NCBI GenBank assembly: GCA_019009955.1 | Contig: CM032233.1 | Coordinates: 88,597,501-88,661,500, forward strand | Length of the DNA stretch: 64,000 bases | Direction: 5' to 3' | Origin: Riptortus pedestris | Lineage: Eukaryota; Arthropoda; Insecta; Hemiptera; Alydidae | In this document: one piece after another, positions 43,195 through 54,702 of the stretch | Layout of the letters: each line of letters starts with the position of its first letter | How positions within the stretch are numbered: the stretch's first letter is position 1 | Notes under the pieces: model-generated | The model's input: the letters and a program-made list of their open reading frames with translations, nothing else | Told to the model about the DNA's origin: nothing | The model's database searches: none | Program-made: the position numbers and the translations under genes

Positions 43195-45872
43195 TAGCCC
43201 GACCATATTCCATTATTAACTTCAACGTTAATTCCGCTAACAAAAGAAAGGCCGAGCTTGAAGCTCTACTTGCAAAGTACAAACCCACCATCGTGGTGCT
43301 CACAGACACACGATTAAACCGCAGTGAAAGATATACCATGACCGGCTATTCAGTACTCAGAGACGATAAAGAGGATGGCGATGACCCTGATGGAGCCGGG
43401 GGAGTAGCCGTACTTATTAAGTACGGCACCTCCTTCCGACGCATCCAACCTGTCATTCAGCCCGAAAAATCCCAACATCATATCGTCACGTTTCTAGTGC
43501 TATTAGCCGATTGGACGTATACTATCACTGCATTCTATAGACGGCCTTCCGCCGAAGTAAATCACTTCAAAGTCCTTCTCGGCCTCACCGAGAATGACAG
43601 AAAACACTTGATTATAGGGGACCTGAACGCCAAACATCACTCTTGGAATAATCGTGCAGGTAACCCAGCAGGCACGGCGATCATGAGATCTCAGTTCAGC
43701 GCTGTGCACCCTAACGCCCATACCTTTATCCGCCGCGACCAACGGTCTTGTATTGACCTTTTATTGACCCGCACCCCACATATCGTGACAAAATGTGCCG
43801 CCCTGGACTTTGTCACAAGTGACCACCTACCAGTACTTTACGTGCTGCGAGGTCGTCCTCCTGTCCCCACTGCCACCTCCTACTCGTTTCATAAGGCTGA
43901 CTGGAAACGCTACAAGTCGCTTATGTACGAGTACACACCGGTGTTCACCTCTATAGGTGACACCCAAACACTCGAGGAGAAAATGGATGAGTTTACCAGA
44001 TTAATAATAGAGGCAGCTGACGCCTCAATACCTAAAGTTGTGCGCCAACCCCCACATCTCAAAACCCCACCTGCACACATTCTACAGCTCATCAAGCAAA
44101 GAAACAATATCAAAAACACCTTCCATAGAACTGGTAACACATCCCTCCGTCCCGCGCTTAACGCACTCACCTCACAAATCAGCTCACTCATGAGGCAGTG
44201 GAAAACGTCTCTGTGGCACGAAACCCTGAGACTGACACACGGCGACCATCGCAAATTCTGGAAGCTGGTCAAGACCAAGATCACCAAGCGTGGTTCTGTT
44301 CTTCTCCAGTCTGACGGAGATGTGATGAGTCCCGCGGCCCAGGCTGAGGCTCTGGCGGCACATATGTCGGCAGACTCTCAGGCCAGGACCCGTGACAGTC
44401 CAGAGGCGCCTAGGATGGAGCATGAAAGAAATTTCATGTTTACCTCCCCTAAGCAGCTCAGTGCCATTTTGAGACGCACCAAGGGAGGTAAATCCCCTGG
44501 TCTGGACAAGGTACAGTACGTACTCTTGCGCCAGCTTCCACGTAAGGCCCTCGCATATCTCACACATCTACTCAACACTTGCCTCCGCCTTCGACACTTC
44601 CCCACCCAGTGGAAGCACGCCATAGTGGTCCCACTACTCAAACCCCGTAAAAACGGTATCTCCCCGGACCACTATAGGCCGATTAGCCTCCTCTCGCATA
44701 TCTCCAAGATACTGGAGCGCGTTGTGCACCAGTACCTTGTAGACTTCTGCGAGGGGAAAGCAATCATTCCCCCTGAGCAGTCCGGCTTCCGTACACGTCT
44801 CTGCACACTACACCCCCTGGCAAGACTCCATACACTTACAGCCCAGTCCCTCCGCCGAAACGAGTCGACTGCCATGATCTCTATCGACTGTACCAAGGCG
44901 TTCGACTCTGTCGACCACCACACTCTGCTGTCTATTCTAAAATCAAAAGACTGCCCCGAGCAGCTATACAATATAATATACTCTTTCCTACAGGACCGCA
45001 CTCTTCAAGTGCGTGTCCGGGAAAGCCTGTCAAATACCCACTCCTTACCCACAGGAGTCCCACAGGGATCAGTGTTATCTCCCACACTGTTCTCCATATA
45101 TACAGCAGATGTGGTAGGCCGACAGTACGGCATCAGGACCTCGGTCCTGGCCTATGCAGACGACATAGCCATCATGAGCAAGTCCCTCAACCCTAGGCGT
45201 GCCCTCTCCCTAGCCGAAACCGCTTGCCAGGACATCGCGGATAGACTCCAAAACATAAACATACACGTCAACCCGACTAAAACAGACGCACTCATCTTCT
45301 ACTACCACAACGGCAGGAAAAGACTACCCAAAACGTTCACACTTAACAACAAAACAATTAAGACGTCAGGCTCTATAGTCTACTTAGGTATACGACTAGA
45401 CAGACACATGACGTTCTCCACACACATCTCACAAAAAGTCTCCGGTCTTAGGTATAAGTACCGTTCACTGAATCATCTTCTTCTATCACCAGTGCTCACC
45501 CTGAACCTCAAGTTACTAATCCTAAAGGGGGTTATCCAGCCCGCCCTGTTATATGGCGCTCCCCTCTTTAGGTACCTCTATAAAACGAGCCTGAAGAAGA
45601 TGCAGTCATTTCAGAACGGACTTATTCGTAAGATCGTCAGACACACATCACTCCAGAGACAGAGGACCTCACACATACACAGTACACTCAACATTGAACC
45701 CATCTCACACACAATCGCACGACGACACATAAAATTCATCGATTCCCTCCAATATCTTGATAATCACCTCTACAATGATCTCCCTCCCCCCCAACGACCC
45801 GCCAGATGGCAAGTCGCCCACCTAGAGGAACCCCTCAAAGATCTGGTCAGAATAGCTGACCTGCCTCCATGA
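43191..45872 (+). CDS. LINE 1 ORF2: endonuclease and reverse transcriptase
   Basis: 893 codons, uninterrupted. It nicks target DNA and copies element RNA from the nick (target-primed reverse transcription). The N-terminal APE-type endonuclease has I-N-F-N-V-N-S (8-14), T-D-T-R-L (38-42), G-D-L-N-A-K-H (143-149) and S-D-H (210-212). The RT domain has H-Y-R-P-I-S-L-L, Q-S-G-F-R, I-D-C-T-K-A-F-D with catalytic Asp at 566, G-V-P-Q-G-S-V-L-S-P, A-Y-A-D-D (YADD 655-658) and Y-L-G-I. No RNase H follows, as expected for Jockey-type elements. The ATG overlaps an ORF1 terminator (ATGA), which suggests translation by termination-reinitiation. The residue normally Glu in the endonuclease E-T-H block is Asp here (39). 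Confidence 0.93.
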   Translation: MIARPYSIINFNVNSANKRKAELEALLAKYKPTIVVLTDTRLNRSERYTMTGYSVLRDDKEDGDDPDGAGGVAVLIKYGTSFRRIQPVIQPEKSQHHIVTFLVLLADWTYTITAFYRRPSAEVNHFKVLLGLTENDRKHLIIGDLNAKHHSWNNRAGNPAGTAIMRSQFSAVHPNAHTFIRRDQRSCIDLLLTRTPHIVTKCAALDFVTSDHLPVLYVLRGRPPVPTATSYSFHKADWKRYKSLMYEYTPVFTSIGDTQTLEEKMDEFTRLIIEAADASIPKVVRQPPHLKTPPAHILQLIKQRNNIKNTFHRTGNTSLRPALNALTSQISSLMRQWKTSLWHETLRLTHGDHRKFWKLVKTKITKRGSVLLQSDGDVMSPAAQAEALAAHMSADSQARTRDSPEAPRMEHERNFMFTSPKQLSAILRRTKGGKSPGLDKVQYVLLRQLPRKALAYLTHLLNTCLRLRHFPTQWKHAIVVPLLKPRKNGISPDHYRPISLLSHISKILERVVHQYLVDFCEGKAIIPPEQSGFRTRLCTLHPLARLHTLTAQSLRRNESTAMISIDCTKAFDSVDHHTLLSILKSKDCPEQLYNIIYSFLQDRTLQVRVRESLSNTHSLPTGVPQGSVLSPTLFSIYTADVVGRQYGIRTSVLAYADDIAIMSKSLNPRRALSLAETACQDIADRLQNINIHVNPTKTDALIFYYHNGRKRLPKTFTLNNKTIKTSGSIVYLGIRLDRHMTFSTHISQKVSGLRYKYRSLNHLLLSPVLTLNLKLLILKGVIQPALLYGAPLFRYLYKTSLKKMQSFQNGLIRKIVRHTSLQRQRTSHIHSTLNIEPISHTIARRHIKFIDSLQYLDNHLYNDLPPPQRPARWQVAHLEEPLKDLVRIADLPP

Positions 45873-46377
45873 AACATTGTAAATATTGTAAATATATTTG
45901 TAAATAACTACCAACATCCTAACAAGTAGCCTTAAGTCTCTAGTTTTATCTTAGTTTAGGATTCTAGTTTTAGTATAGATTTAGGACCAGAGCCCCCCGG
46001 AGCCTCGAGCGAGTGAGATTACCCCCCTCCCCATAGATTAGATTAGTTTAGATTTAGATAGTTAGGTTAGATCTAGGATTTTATTCACTTTATGTACATA
46101 TATACATTATCCGGTGCTGCGGACTTTCCTCTTTATTTCCTTATCCTTATATCCTTTACTCCTTCTTTCCTTTTCCCCTATCCTTCACAATCCGCCTGGT
46201 GACCCATACCCGCCACCAGGTAAAATTACAAAATAAATAAAGTTACACCCTAAGAGCCATTACAAACTCCCCTTCTAATACGACCATGGTCTAGAATAAG
46301 GGGCCTATCCTTCCTCACACCTCGCAGCCATCTGACTGCAATTCTTACAAAAAAGAAGCAAGCTAGCTGGGTATCAG

Positions 46378-46379
<2 letters not shown>
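45873..46379 (+). other. LINE 1 3' UTR
   Basis: Non-coding, with several TAGTTTTAG-type repeats, AATAAATAAAG near 46232 and a conserved GGGGCCTATCCTTCCT block. Its complement also occurs in the LINE 2 3' UTR near 54292. It probably carries the RT recognition end. Confidence 0.6.
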
Positions 46380-46428
<49 letters not shown>

Positions 46429-46431
<3 letters not shown>

Positions 46432-46545
46432 ATAGCGAGGAGGGCCGGGTCTCCAACAGTCTCTTACCTGTGTCTGGAAACAATTTCTGAAATAAATAGT
46501 CTATATAAAGTACGGACACTACTGTTAGGGGACGGCTTTGTCCTC
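46429..46545 (+). repeat. R6 sequence, partial, 3' flank of LINE 1
   Basis: Starts GGGATAGCGAGGAGGGCC right after the poly(A) and ends near GGACGGCTTTGTCCTCC. The outer parts match 54028-54167 and 51357-51505 (on minus), while the middle has diverged. It is probably the interrupted target of LINE 1. Confidence 0.7.
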
Positions 46546-47645
46546 CTTTTTTTTCATTTTTTATGAATTATCTGTTGTCATGAACCATTTTATTCTAAGA
46601 TTAACAAACAAATGTGGTTATCAAGAGACCTTAATTATGCGAGGATAAATGAAAATTTATAGTGATGGCCCTATCAATTAAGTTTTTAAATTCAAACCCA
46701 CAAAAATGTTTATTTGATCTATATCATACTCTATACTTCAGCTGTTCCGTCAACATTAATGATCTTATTTATTACTGCTTGGAATCGGACAAGGAATAGT
46801 GGGAGTTTAGAGGGCGAGGGCTGGTTTTGAAAATTCAAAATATATCCCTTATTATAAGTTGGATTCTAAAAACGTATAGAACCAATCTTGTTAAACTATT
46901 AATGTTCTGAAATTGTTCTTCTACACGCTATCTCGTTACTGATATATCCATTTCAACAATTATTGTGTTATTCATTTTTTCGTAACTCAAATACTAATCA
47001 AGTTATTTGTACTCCATTTAAATCAGTAAATCCCCACTTCTACTCAATCGTATAATTGGGGGAGGGGTTAGAGGGCGACTAATTTGAAAATTTGAAATAT
47101 CTGCGTTAATATACGTTGTATCGAAAATTGTTTAGAATCAATCTTACTGCAAATGTTATATTCTATACATTTTATTATATATATATATGTTTTCTTTCTA
47201 TTCAATATTAACCGAGGTATTAGCATTTTCTAGTTTTCAGCGTGGCGTCATCAATTAAGATTTGCCGGTCTTGACCCGAAAATGTTTATTTGATCTATAC
47301 CATACTCAATATTTAACCGTTTGATTCAACTCTGATGTTCTTATTCGTTCTTATCTGAAATCGGACCAGACATAGGAGGGGAGGGGTGTTCGAAATTTCC
47401 AAATATCTTTTTTATTATTAACGGGATGGAAGCATTTTATAGACCATTCTTTTTAAAATATTGATGTTCAACAATTGTTGCTCAGTACATTTATTCTTAA
47501 CTTATATATTGAACGAGTTAAAAGTAAACCCCGACTTCTAATCATCAAATTTTTCCTTACAAATAGAGAATGTATGGTGAGATGAGACCAATAGTATGTC
47601 ACACAGCACGTGGGAAATCTGTTTAGTTTACGCAATCCTTAAGCG
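46546..47645 (+). repeat. TAGCAG element, long diverged copy
   Basis: Contains at least two, probably three, successive related modules (TTATTTGATCTATACCATAC occurs twice) before a 3' end, GTGGGAAATCTGTTTAGTTT, whose hairpin is lost. The 5' end is missing. Confidence 0.65.
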
Positions 47646-48035
47646 CTTTTATCAGCGTATATGGTGTGTGGTCGAATGGCTACAGACAATATGGGGGCGT
47701 GGAGCCCTCCGCTCTCAACAAACAAGCTATCAAGTGGTGCAATGCGGTAAGTAGCCCTTCCCCAAGTGCCTTCCCATAAATAAATACTATTGTACTGTCT
47801 CCTTTCTTCGGAGCGCGTGTGTTGTTGTGGCAGCTACAAACATGTCAAAGGTTTTGAAAATATGGCTGCTCAACCACTTGAATATTTTATTTTGAAATAA
47901 CACATTCAAGTGGACCTTCTTGCTTTACAATGCAGTATTCTTGAGCGTTGGCCTCCAAAGCAGCGAAACACGTTTCCCTTTGAAATAATAATGAAAGTCT
48001 GATGTTTGCATCACATGACTTCCTATTAAATTAAA
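47646..48035. other. Unique stretch with possible splice signals
   Basis: CTTTTATCAG at 47646-47655 and GTAAGT at 47747-47752 bracket a 91-bp segment that is open in all three plus frames. Consensus-like acceptor and donor could mark a small exon, but chance is a real alternative and no protein family is recognised. Confidence 0.25.
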
Positions 48036-49120
48036 AAGTCCCGCCATGCAGGGGTTACATAAGCTAAGCAGATTTTCAAGTGATTGTATGACATAGTAGA
48101 AAAGTCATCTCGCTATATATTCTTCATATCTAAGTCAAAGGTCGATTAGTAGGGATGAAAACAAGGAACTCCTAATAACTCGATTAATATTTGCCTTGAC
48201 AACATCAAGTGCCGAGCATCAATCAACAAGATTCGTTCTATTATATTTTTCGATCCGACTCTTAGTAACGAAGATTTTTTTTTTTTTTCAATATATATTC
48301 GTTTATTTGCAACAACATATATAAATATTACAAGCAAATGATATAACAATTGGCTTGATTATTCACTTGCGGTGGTAAGTTGTCCATTGACAATACCCAC
48401 ATTGGAGGGAACATTGGCTGGTACTACATGGAGTTATACTGTGCACTACATAAGAAGATCTCTTGGCCACTTACGCTTCAGACGTCGTTTTAGGTTTTCT
48501 GGAATATGGGTAGATGAAAGTGATTCGACTAGAGGATTAGGATGTGCGGGAAGGAGAGAGTGGAATTTCTGATATCGGGATTTTGCGAGGATATGGGCAA
48601 AAGGAATGTTGAGGTCACTTTGGAGAGCTAAGTTGGATAAATAAAATTGGGAATCTGTAATTTTGCGGAGTATTCTGTTTGGTTTGGATTTTGCAGGAAA
48701 TTGAAGGTTTAGTGGAACCCCAAAGTTCAAGTCCGTATGTCCATATTGGTCTGAGTACTGTCGTATAAAGCAATCGTTTGTTGTTTAGTGATAGTTTAGA
48801 TCTGTTGTCAAGTTGTCTTAGTAATAGTCTGTACCGTCGGTTCATTTCTTGTCGTTTTATTGTGATGTGAGGTTTCCAAGTTAGTCGCTTTTCTAATGTG
48901 AGTCCTAGATACCTAATTTGTGATTTTTGGGAAATTAGTGCGCTATTGAGTGTAACTGGAGGGCAAATGGAACGTCGGAGGGTAAATGTTACATGGCTTG
49001 ATGTGCTGTTGAAGTATCGAAGATATTGTCAATTTTCAAATTTCCCTCTCTAACCTCCCCCCCCCCCCCTATTCCGGGTCTGATTTCATCCAGTAACATT
49101 CAATTTTTCGATCCAACTAT

Positions 49121-49214
<94 letters not shown>

Positions 49215-49235
49215 GAACGAACCTCATTTCCTTTT
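48036..49235 (-). mobile_element. TAGCAG element split by a Jockey-like LINE
   Basis: The 3' end (AAGTCCCGCCATGCAGGGG) starts at 48036. It is interrupted after TTAGTAACGAAGAT (48275) and resumes at 49025. The distal part carries (CT)n at 49127-49156 next to (TA)n at 49157-49209. The 5' terminus is lost. Confidence 0.7.
48276..49013 (-). mobile_element. Jockey-like LINE, 5'-truncated third family
   Basis: A 738-bp insert, minus orientation, with a T-rich poly(A) complement at its low end (48276-48289). An 11-bp target duplication has one mismatch: GTAACGAAGAT (48265-48275) and GTATCGAAGAT (49014-49024). The coding tail resembles the end of Jockey-type ORF2: L-L-Y-T-T-V-L-R-P-I-W-T-Y-G-L-E-L-W-G (48845-48615 frame) and, in another frame, K-F-H-S-L-L-P-A-H-P-N and L-K-R-R-L-K-R-K-W-P-R-D-L. 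At least one frameshift separates the two frames. The sequence differs from LINE 1 and LINE 2. Confidence 0.82.
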
Positions 49236-49616
49236 TTAGACACGTGGGAAATGTGCTAAGGAGGGGCTGCTAGCGCTCTTTTAAATCGTGTGATAGTCTT
49301 TGTTGTTGCTGTATTATGTTCCTAGAAATGTTTGGCGTGTTGGCTGATCCGTGGAAGTGGGGCCCATTGGAGAAGGAAGAGATGTGTTCTATTTATACAA
49401 ATAGAGGCTCGGAGAGATTTGAATGAATGGGAGTGCATAGGTGGGAAAGGATATTGGGGGAGGTAGGCACCTGCCCTCTGCTCCATGCAACATCCTCCTT
49501 CCTTCCTGCCGGGCCAACCCCTCCACACCCATATACACACCCCCTGGGGCCGCTATGAATACCTACCATCTACCAACATTCACGGCTAAATTGACTCCCC
49601 GAACCATACAAACAGT
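49236..49616. other. Unique, less AT-rich stretch
   Basis: A decayed TAGCAG 3'-end-like piece (CACGTGGGAAATGTGCTAAG) leads into anonymous sequence. Frames of 72-79 codons on both strands overlap and show no domains. Confidence 0.35.
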
Positions 49617-49744
49617 GAAAGTCCGTCCCGTAGGGGCTCCGCCTAAGCAGATGCCCCACGTGAAGAATTATAACAGATAAATCTACATCCGTAAATATTA
49701 AGCGTATAATCACAAACATTAATGAGAACTGATTCAGTCAATTT
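49617..49744 (-). repeat. TAGCAG element, 3' end fragment
   Basis: AAGTCCGTCCCGTAGGGGCT through TTATAACAGATAAATCTACA. Truncated at the junction with a plus-oriented copy. Confidence 0.65.
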
Positions 49745-51216
<1,472 letters not shown>

Positions 51217-51356
51217 AATAATCTCCACAACGGAAAGCGTCTGAATTGTAAACACACAGGTCAGCCAACATATCAGAGCTGAATAGATATATATATAAAT
51301 ATTCTAGACCGGAAAGAAAAACAATTACTGAAATATATCGGAACATAATATAAAAT
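51217..51356 (-). repeat. TAGCAG long-form interior fragment
   Basis: CAACGGAAAGCGTCTGAATT and GGAAAGAAAAACAATTACTG are long-form blocks. It borders the intact R6 unit. Confidence 0.6.
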
Positions 51357-51645
51357 TTTGATTGGTGACGTTAGTTGGTAAAAAAAATCCAATAAAAGGA
51401 GGGCAACGCCGTCCCCTAACAGTAGCGGTCTGTACTCTAATTCCAGATCTATTGCTTGAGGGAGACTGTTGGAGACTCCGGCCCTCCTCGCTATCCCCTC
51501 TCCACCAGTCATATATATACTCCTGCAGTCCACGCACTCACCCACCGAGAACTTACACACTTTCGGCTGATTTTGCAATGGAATTACAATTAATAACCGG
51601 ATTCTTGTAATTAAATTTCCTTATGCGGGAGATAAGGAAATTGTA
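51357..51645 (-). repeat. R6 sequence, uninterrupted copy (empty site)
   Basis: Read on minus, it includes GTATATATATGACTGG, then GTGGAGAGGGGATAGCGAGG across the point where LINE 1 and LINE 2 tails join R6 elsewhere, then GTTAGGGGACGGCG and ACTAACGTCACCAATC. No poly(A) or LINE sequence interrupts it. The identity of R6 is unknown: I do not recognise an snRNA, rRNA, tRNA or histone gene. The 101-codon minus frame across it (51273-51578) has no known domain. Confidence 0.65.
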
Positions 51646-52615
51646 AAAAGCCCGTTAAGCAGGGGCTACGTTAATTAAGCAGATTTCCCACGTATTTGCA
51701 TTTATCTCAAAAAGTAAAAGTTGAGTGAGAACAATATTTGGCATTTAAGCTTCAAATAAAGTGCTTCACGATATAACAGCCTATTATTAATATGACATGA
51801 GTAGGAGTTTACTATTGCCCGAAATCTTGTAAAATCCAAATATCTCGGTAAATATTCATGATACAGAAAATATGTATAGAACAAAATTTATAGAACACCA
51901 ATTTTCAATAATTTTGGTTTCATACAATTTTATGCTCCGACGTTTAGTAACGGAGACATTTCGAATTTTCAAAATTACCCCTGAATACTCTCCCTCCCAC
52001 TGGTCCGATTTAAGCCATTAACGAACTTGATCTGTCTTTTCACATAAAACGATTAAATATCAAATTTGGTATCGATCAAACAAAATTTGCCAAATCATAA
52101 TAACGGAAATATTTTAAATTTTCGAAATCCCCCTCCCACTGTTCCTATTTCAGAAAGGAACAAATACGATCATTAGTGATGAATGAAACGGTTAAAAATC
52201 GAAGATGGTCTAGATCTAATAAACAGTTTTGAGTCAAGAATGTAAAATTTAAATCGTCATCACTCCAGGTATTCCTATTTATATGACGTAATTCTGGTTC
52301 AAATAAATAATTACTATATAATAACAAATTAATATTCGAGGTTTTCTATCGGGATTGTAATGAAGTAGATATTTTGAATTTCGGCCACCCCCGACTTCAA
52401 ACGTTAAAGGGATCTATATTTTTGCATGAAACTCTTATAATTCAAATTGGTAACAATCAAAAACAAATTGCGACCACCAGAGTGGTAACAGAAAAGTACG
52501 AGTATATATACATTTTCTTCATCTTCTAGGTAGGATCGACGGACATTTGGGAAATATTTCTAAAATAGCGTCCTGTCAACTTCAATAGCTGATCTCTCTT
52601 AGGGGACATCTGCTA
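51646..52615 (-). mobile_element. TAGCAG element, long two-module form
   Basis: The 3' end has changed to AAGCCCGTTAAGCAGGGGC. GATTTCCCACGTATTTGCAT shows a deletion also found at 58336, which marks a shared subfamily. The second module follows at 52093. The 5' end is GATCTCTCTTAGGGGACATC. Confidence 0.75.
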
Positions 52616-52793
52616 AAAATTTGATTTTTCTGCTGAATTTGGCCAAAATTCAGGACATTTTAGACTGCTAAAAATTCAAGAAAAGACATTGTGCAATCTG
52701 ATTTTGGAGGTCATTTTTTGGACATTTTCTATACTTGAAGAAGGGTGTTTAATGTTGGGGACATAGAGTTGCCACCACCAAAGCTGACTCTTT
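52616..52793 (-). repeat. Dispersed repeat R5, second locus
   Basis: Inverted relative to 26450-26669, with GGGTGTTTAATGTTGGGGAC and GCCACCACCAAAGCTGACTC. It lies between two head-to-head TAGCAG 5' ends, as at the first locus. Confidence 0.65.
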
Positions 52794-53643
52794 TAGCAGA
52801 TTCTCCCTTGAGGTAGTACTCATGTCCCGATTTTCGAAACATTTCTTCAAAAGTCCATCGATCCTACACAGTAGATAGCGAAAATAGGTCCGTTTTAACA
52901 TATAAATATATATATTTACCTGATAACGCTTTAGCGGTCGAAAGTTTGGTTTGATCGTTACCAGTCTCCTTATTTAGACGTTTTATTTTAAAATAAAGAT
53001 CAAATTTGCTAATGGCTGAAATCTGAACGGGGGGAGGGGTTAGAGGGGGAATTTTGAAACATCTGCTCTTATACGTTAGATAGAAAAATTGTACGTAACC
53101 AATTGTATTGCAAATTTAGTTCCCTATATATACTGTTTTATATGTATTTTCTGTATCATGAACATTAACGGCGGAGGTATTTGTATGTGTTAGTTTTCGG
53201 CTTTCAGTAAACCCTTTTTCCTACTCATGTCATATTAACTACAAGCTGTTATATCATGTGAGATACATATAAATACGTTATGTGAAAAGTCATCAATTAA
53301 GATTTTTCATTGTTTGCAAAATATTTTCTTCATCTGTACCATACTCGATATTTAACCGTCTCAGCCAACAGATCGTATTCGTTATTGGCTGAAATCGGAG
53401 GCGGAATAGTGGGGGGTTCCGATGAGGGGGAGGATTCGAAAATGCAAAATATCTCCGTTATTGTAAGTCGGATCGTAAATTGTAATCAGTCATGTTAAAC
53501 TCGCAAATTTTCGTAACCCAAGTCTTAACCGAGTAATTCGTTAGATTCTTGTTTTCTGCTGTCAGTAAGCCTGTCATCATTTGAGTGTGTTATGCCAGTG
53601 CGTGGGAAATCTGCTGTTTACGTAGCTCTTGAGTGAGGACTTT
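52794..53643 (+). mobile_element. TAGCAG element, long two-module form
   Basis: 5' end TAGCAGATTCTCCCTTGAGG, TA tract very short near 52900, second module from about 53320. Decayed 3' end CTGCTGTTTACGTAGCTCTT, GAGGACTTT. Confidence 0.7.
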
Positions 53644-53654
53644 ATAGATAGAGA

Positions 53655-53776
53655 GGTAGATATATGTATATAATTTTGAACGGACCCTATTTTAGTAATC
53701 TACTAGGTAGGATCGATGGATATTTAAAGAAATATTTGGAACCGCAATGCTGATATTCTTGAAGGGAAATCTGCTA
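53655..53776 (-). repeat. TAGCAG element, 5' end fragment
   Basis: ATTTTGAACGGACCCTATTT through GAAGGGAAATCTGCTA. Confidence 0.65.
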
Positions 53777-54027
53777 AAACGGCTAACCTCAAAATTATTG
53801 AAATATCACATTTAAAATTGTTTTATTTTATCTTCTAGTTGTACTCCTTCCCTTTTGACCAAAATCGAATAAGGAGGAGGGGTTGTAATAGAAATTACAA
53901 TTTTCACCATTCTTATTAGAGAAACAAAAAGTCCGTAAAGCATAGGCCTACTGCTGATCTTGCCTCACCATCTATTCTCTATTTCATAATAAAATCCGAT
54001 GTAATACTATTGGGCGGGCAATAAAAT
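53777..54027. other. Spacer, nothing recognised
   Basis: AT-rich. It contains an isolated AAAAAGTCCGTAAAGCATAG-like TAGCAG 3'-end trace at about 53926. Confidence 0.35.
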
Positions 54028-54164
54028 TTTGATTGGTGACGTTAGTTGGTAAAAAATCCAATAAAAGGAGGGCAACGCCGTCCCCTAACAGTAGCGGTCT
54101 GTACTCTAATTCCAGAACTATTGCTTGAGAGAGACTGTTGGAGACTCCGGCCCTCCTCGCTATC

Positions 54165-54167
<3 letters not shown>
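54028..54167 (-). repeat. R6 sequence, partial, 3' flank of LINE 2
   Basis: Nearly identical to 51357-51500, ending TCGCTATCCCC at the start of the T58 run. On minus the LINE 2 tail is followed by GGGGATAGCGAGG, as for LINE 1. Confidence 0.75.
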
Positions 54168-54225
<58 letters not shown>

Positions 54226-54228
<3 letters not shown>

Positions 54229-54702
54229 TAAGACCACGCTGCGCTGGTATTTTTGTAAAAATTGTAGCCTGATGACTACCTGCTTGTAGTAGGAAGGATA
54301 GGCCCCTTTTACTGAACCTTAGTTCCATTTGAAGGGGAGGGGGTAAGACTTTCTGGGTGTGCTTTATTTAACAGTGTGCTTTGACTGATGGCGGGAGGGC
54401 ATCAGCCGGGATGTGCGATACAGGAAAAGGAAAGGAAGGGGAAAGGAGGATAGCAGAAGGTAGAAAAGAAAGGAGATAGGAAGCATCGATGATATATACA
54501 AACTTAAAACTATCCTAAAACTAAAAACCTAAAATCTACATGGGGAGGGGGGTACTCTCTCGCTTCGCCAAAGGGACATCGGCAGGGGGGGCGTAAACCT
54601 AAACTAACCTAAGATTAACAATAATGAAAATATAGAAAAAATTAATGTTATTTTTATTTACAATATATACATTATTGAGGCATTGTGCTACGCAGCCCTC
54701 TG
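54226..54702 (-). other. LINE 2 3' UTR
   Basis: Non-coding. It shares a GGATAGGCCCCTTTTACTG/GGGGCCTATCC-type block near the tail with LINE 1, and shows A/G-rich runs. No gene. Confidence 0.55.

Larger units (their letters stand above)
42411..46428 (+). mobile_element. LINE 1: Jockey-clade retrotransposon, 5'-truncated
   Basis: About 4.0 kb with a broken ORF1, intact ORF2, a 507-bp 3' UTR and a pure A49 tail (46380-46428). The gag-type ORF1 with three zinc knuckles, the endonuclease-RT ORF2 without RNase H and the poly(A) tail fit the Jockey clade. The 5' end is lost and starts next to an A16 run. The 3' tail joins R6 (46429 onward). A long uninterrupted A tail usually erodes quickly, so the insertion is probably recent. 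Confidence 0.88.

Noticed and set aside
42594..45001. Antisense frames of 79-127 codons opposite LINE 1 ORF1/ORF2
   Set aside because: Shadows of the real genes. They carry no motifs and the sense strand has full RT and endonuclease signatures.
51273..51578. 101-codon minus frame across R6 as a target gene
   Set aside because: No domain is recognised, and the LINE 1-associated R6 copy has a diverged middle that does not keep the frame. R6 is therefore left as an unclassified repeat.
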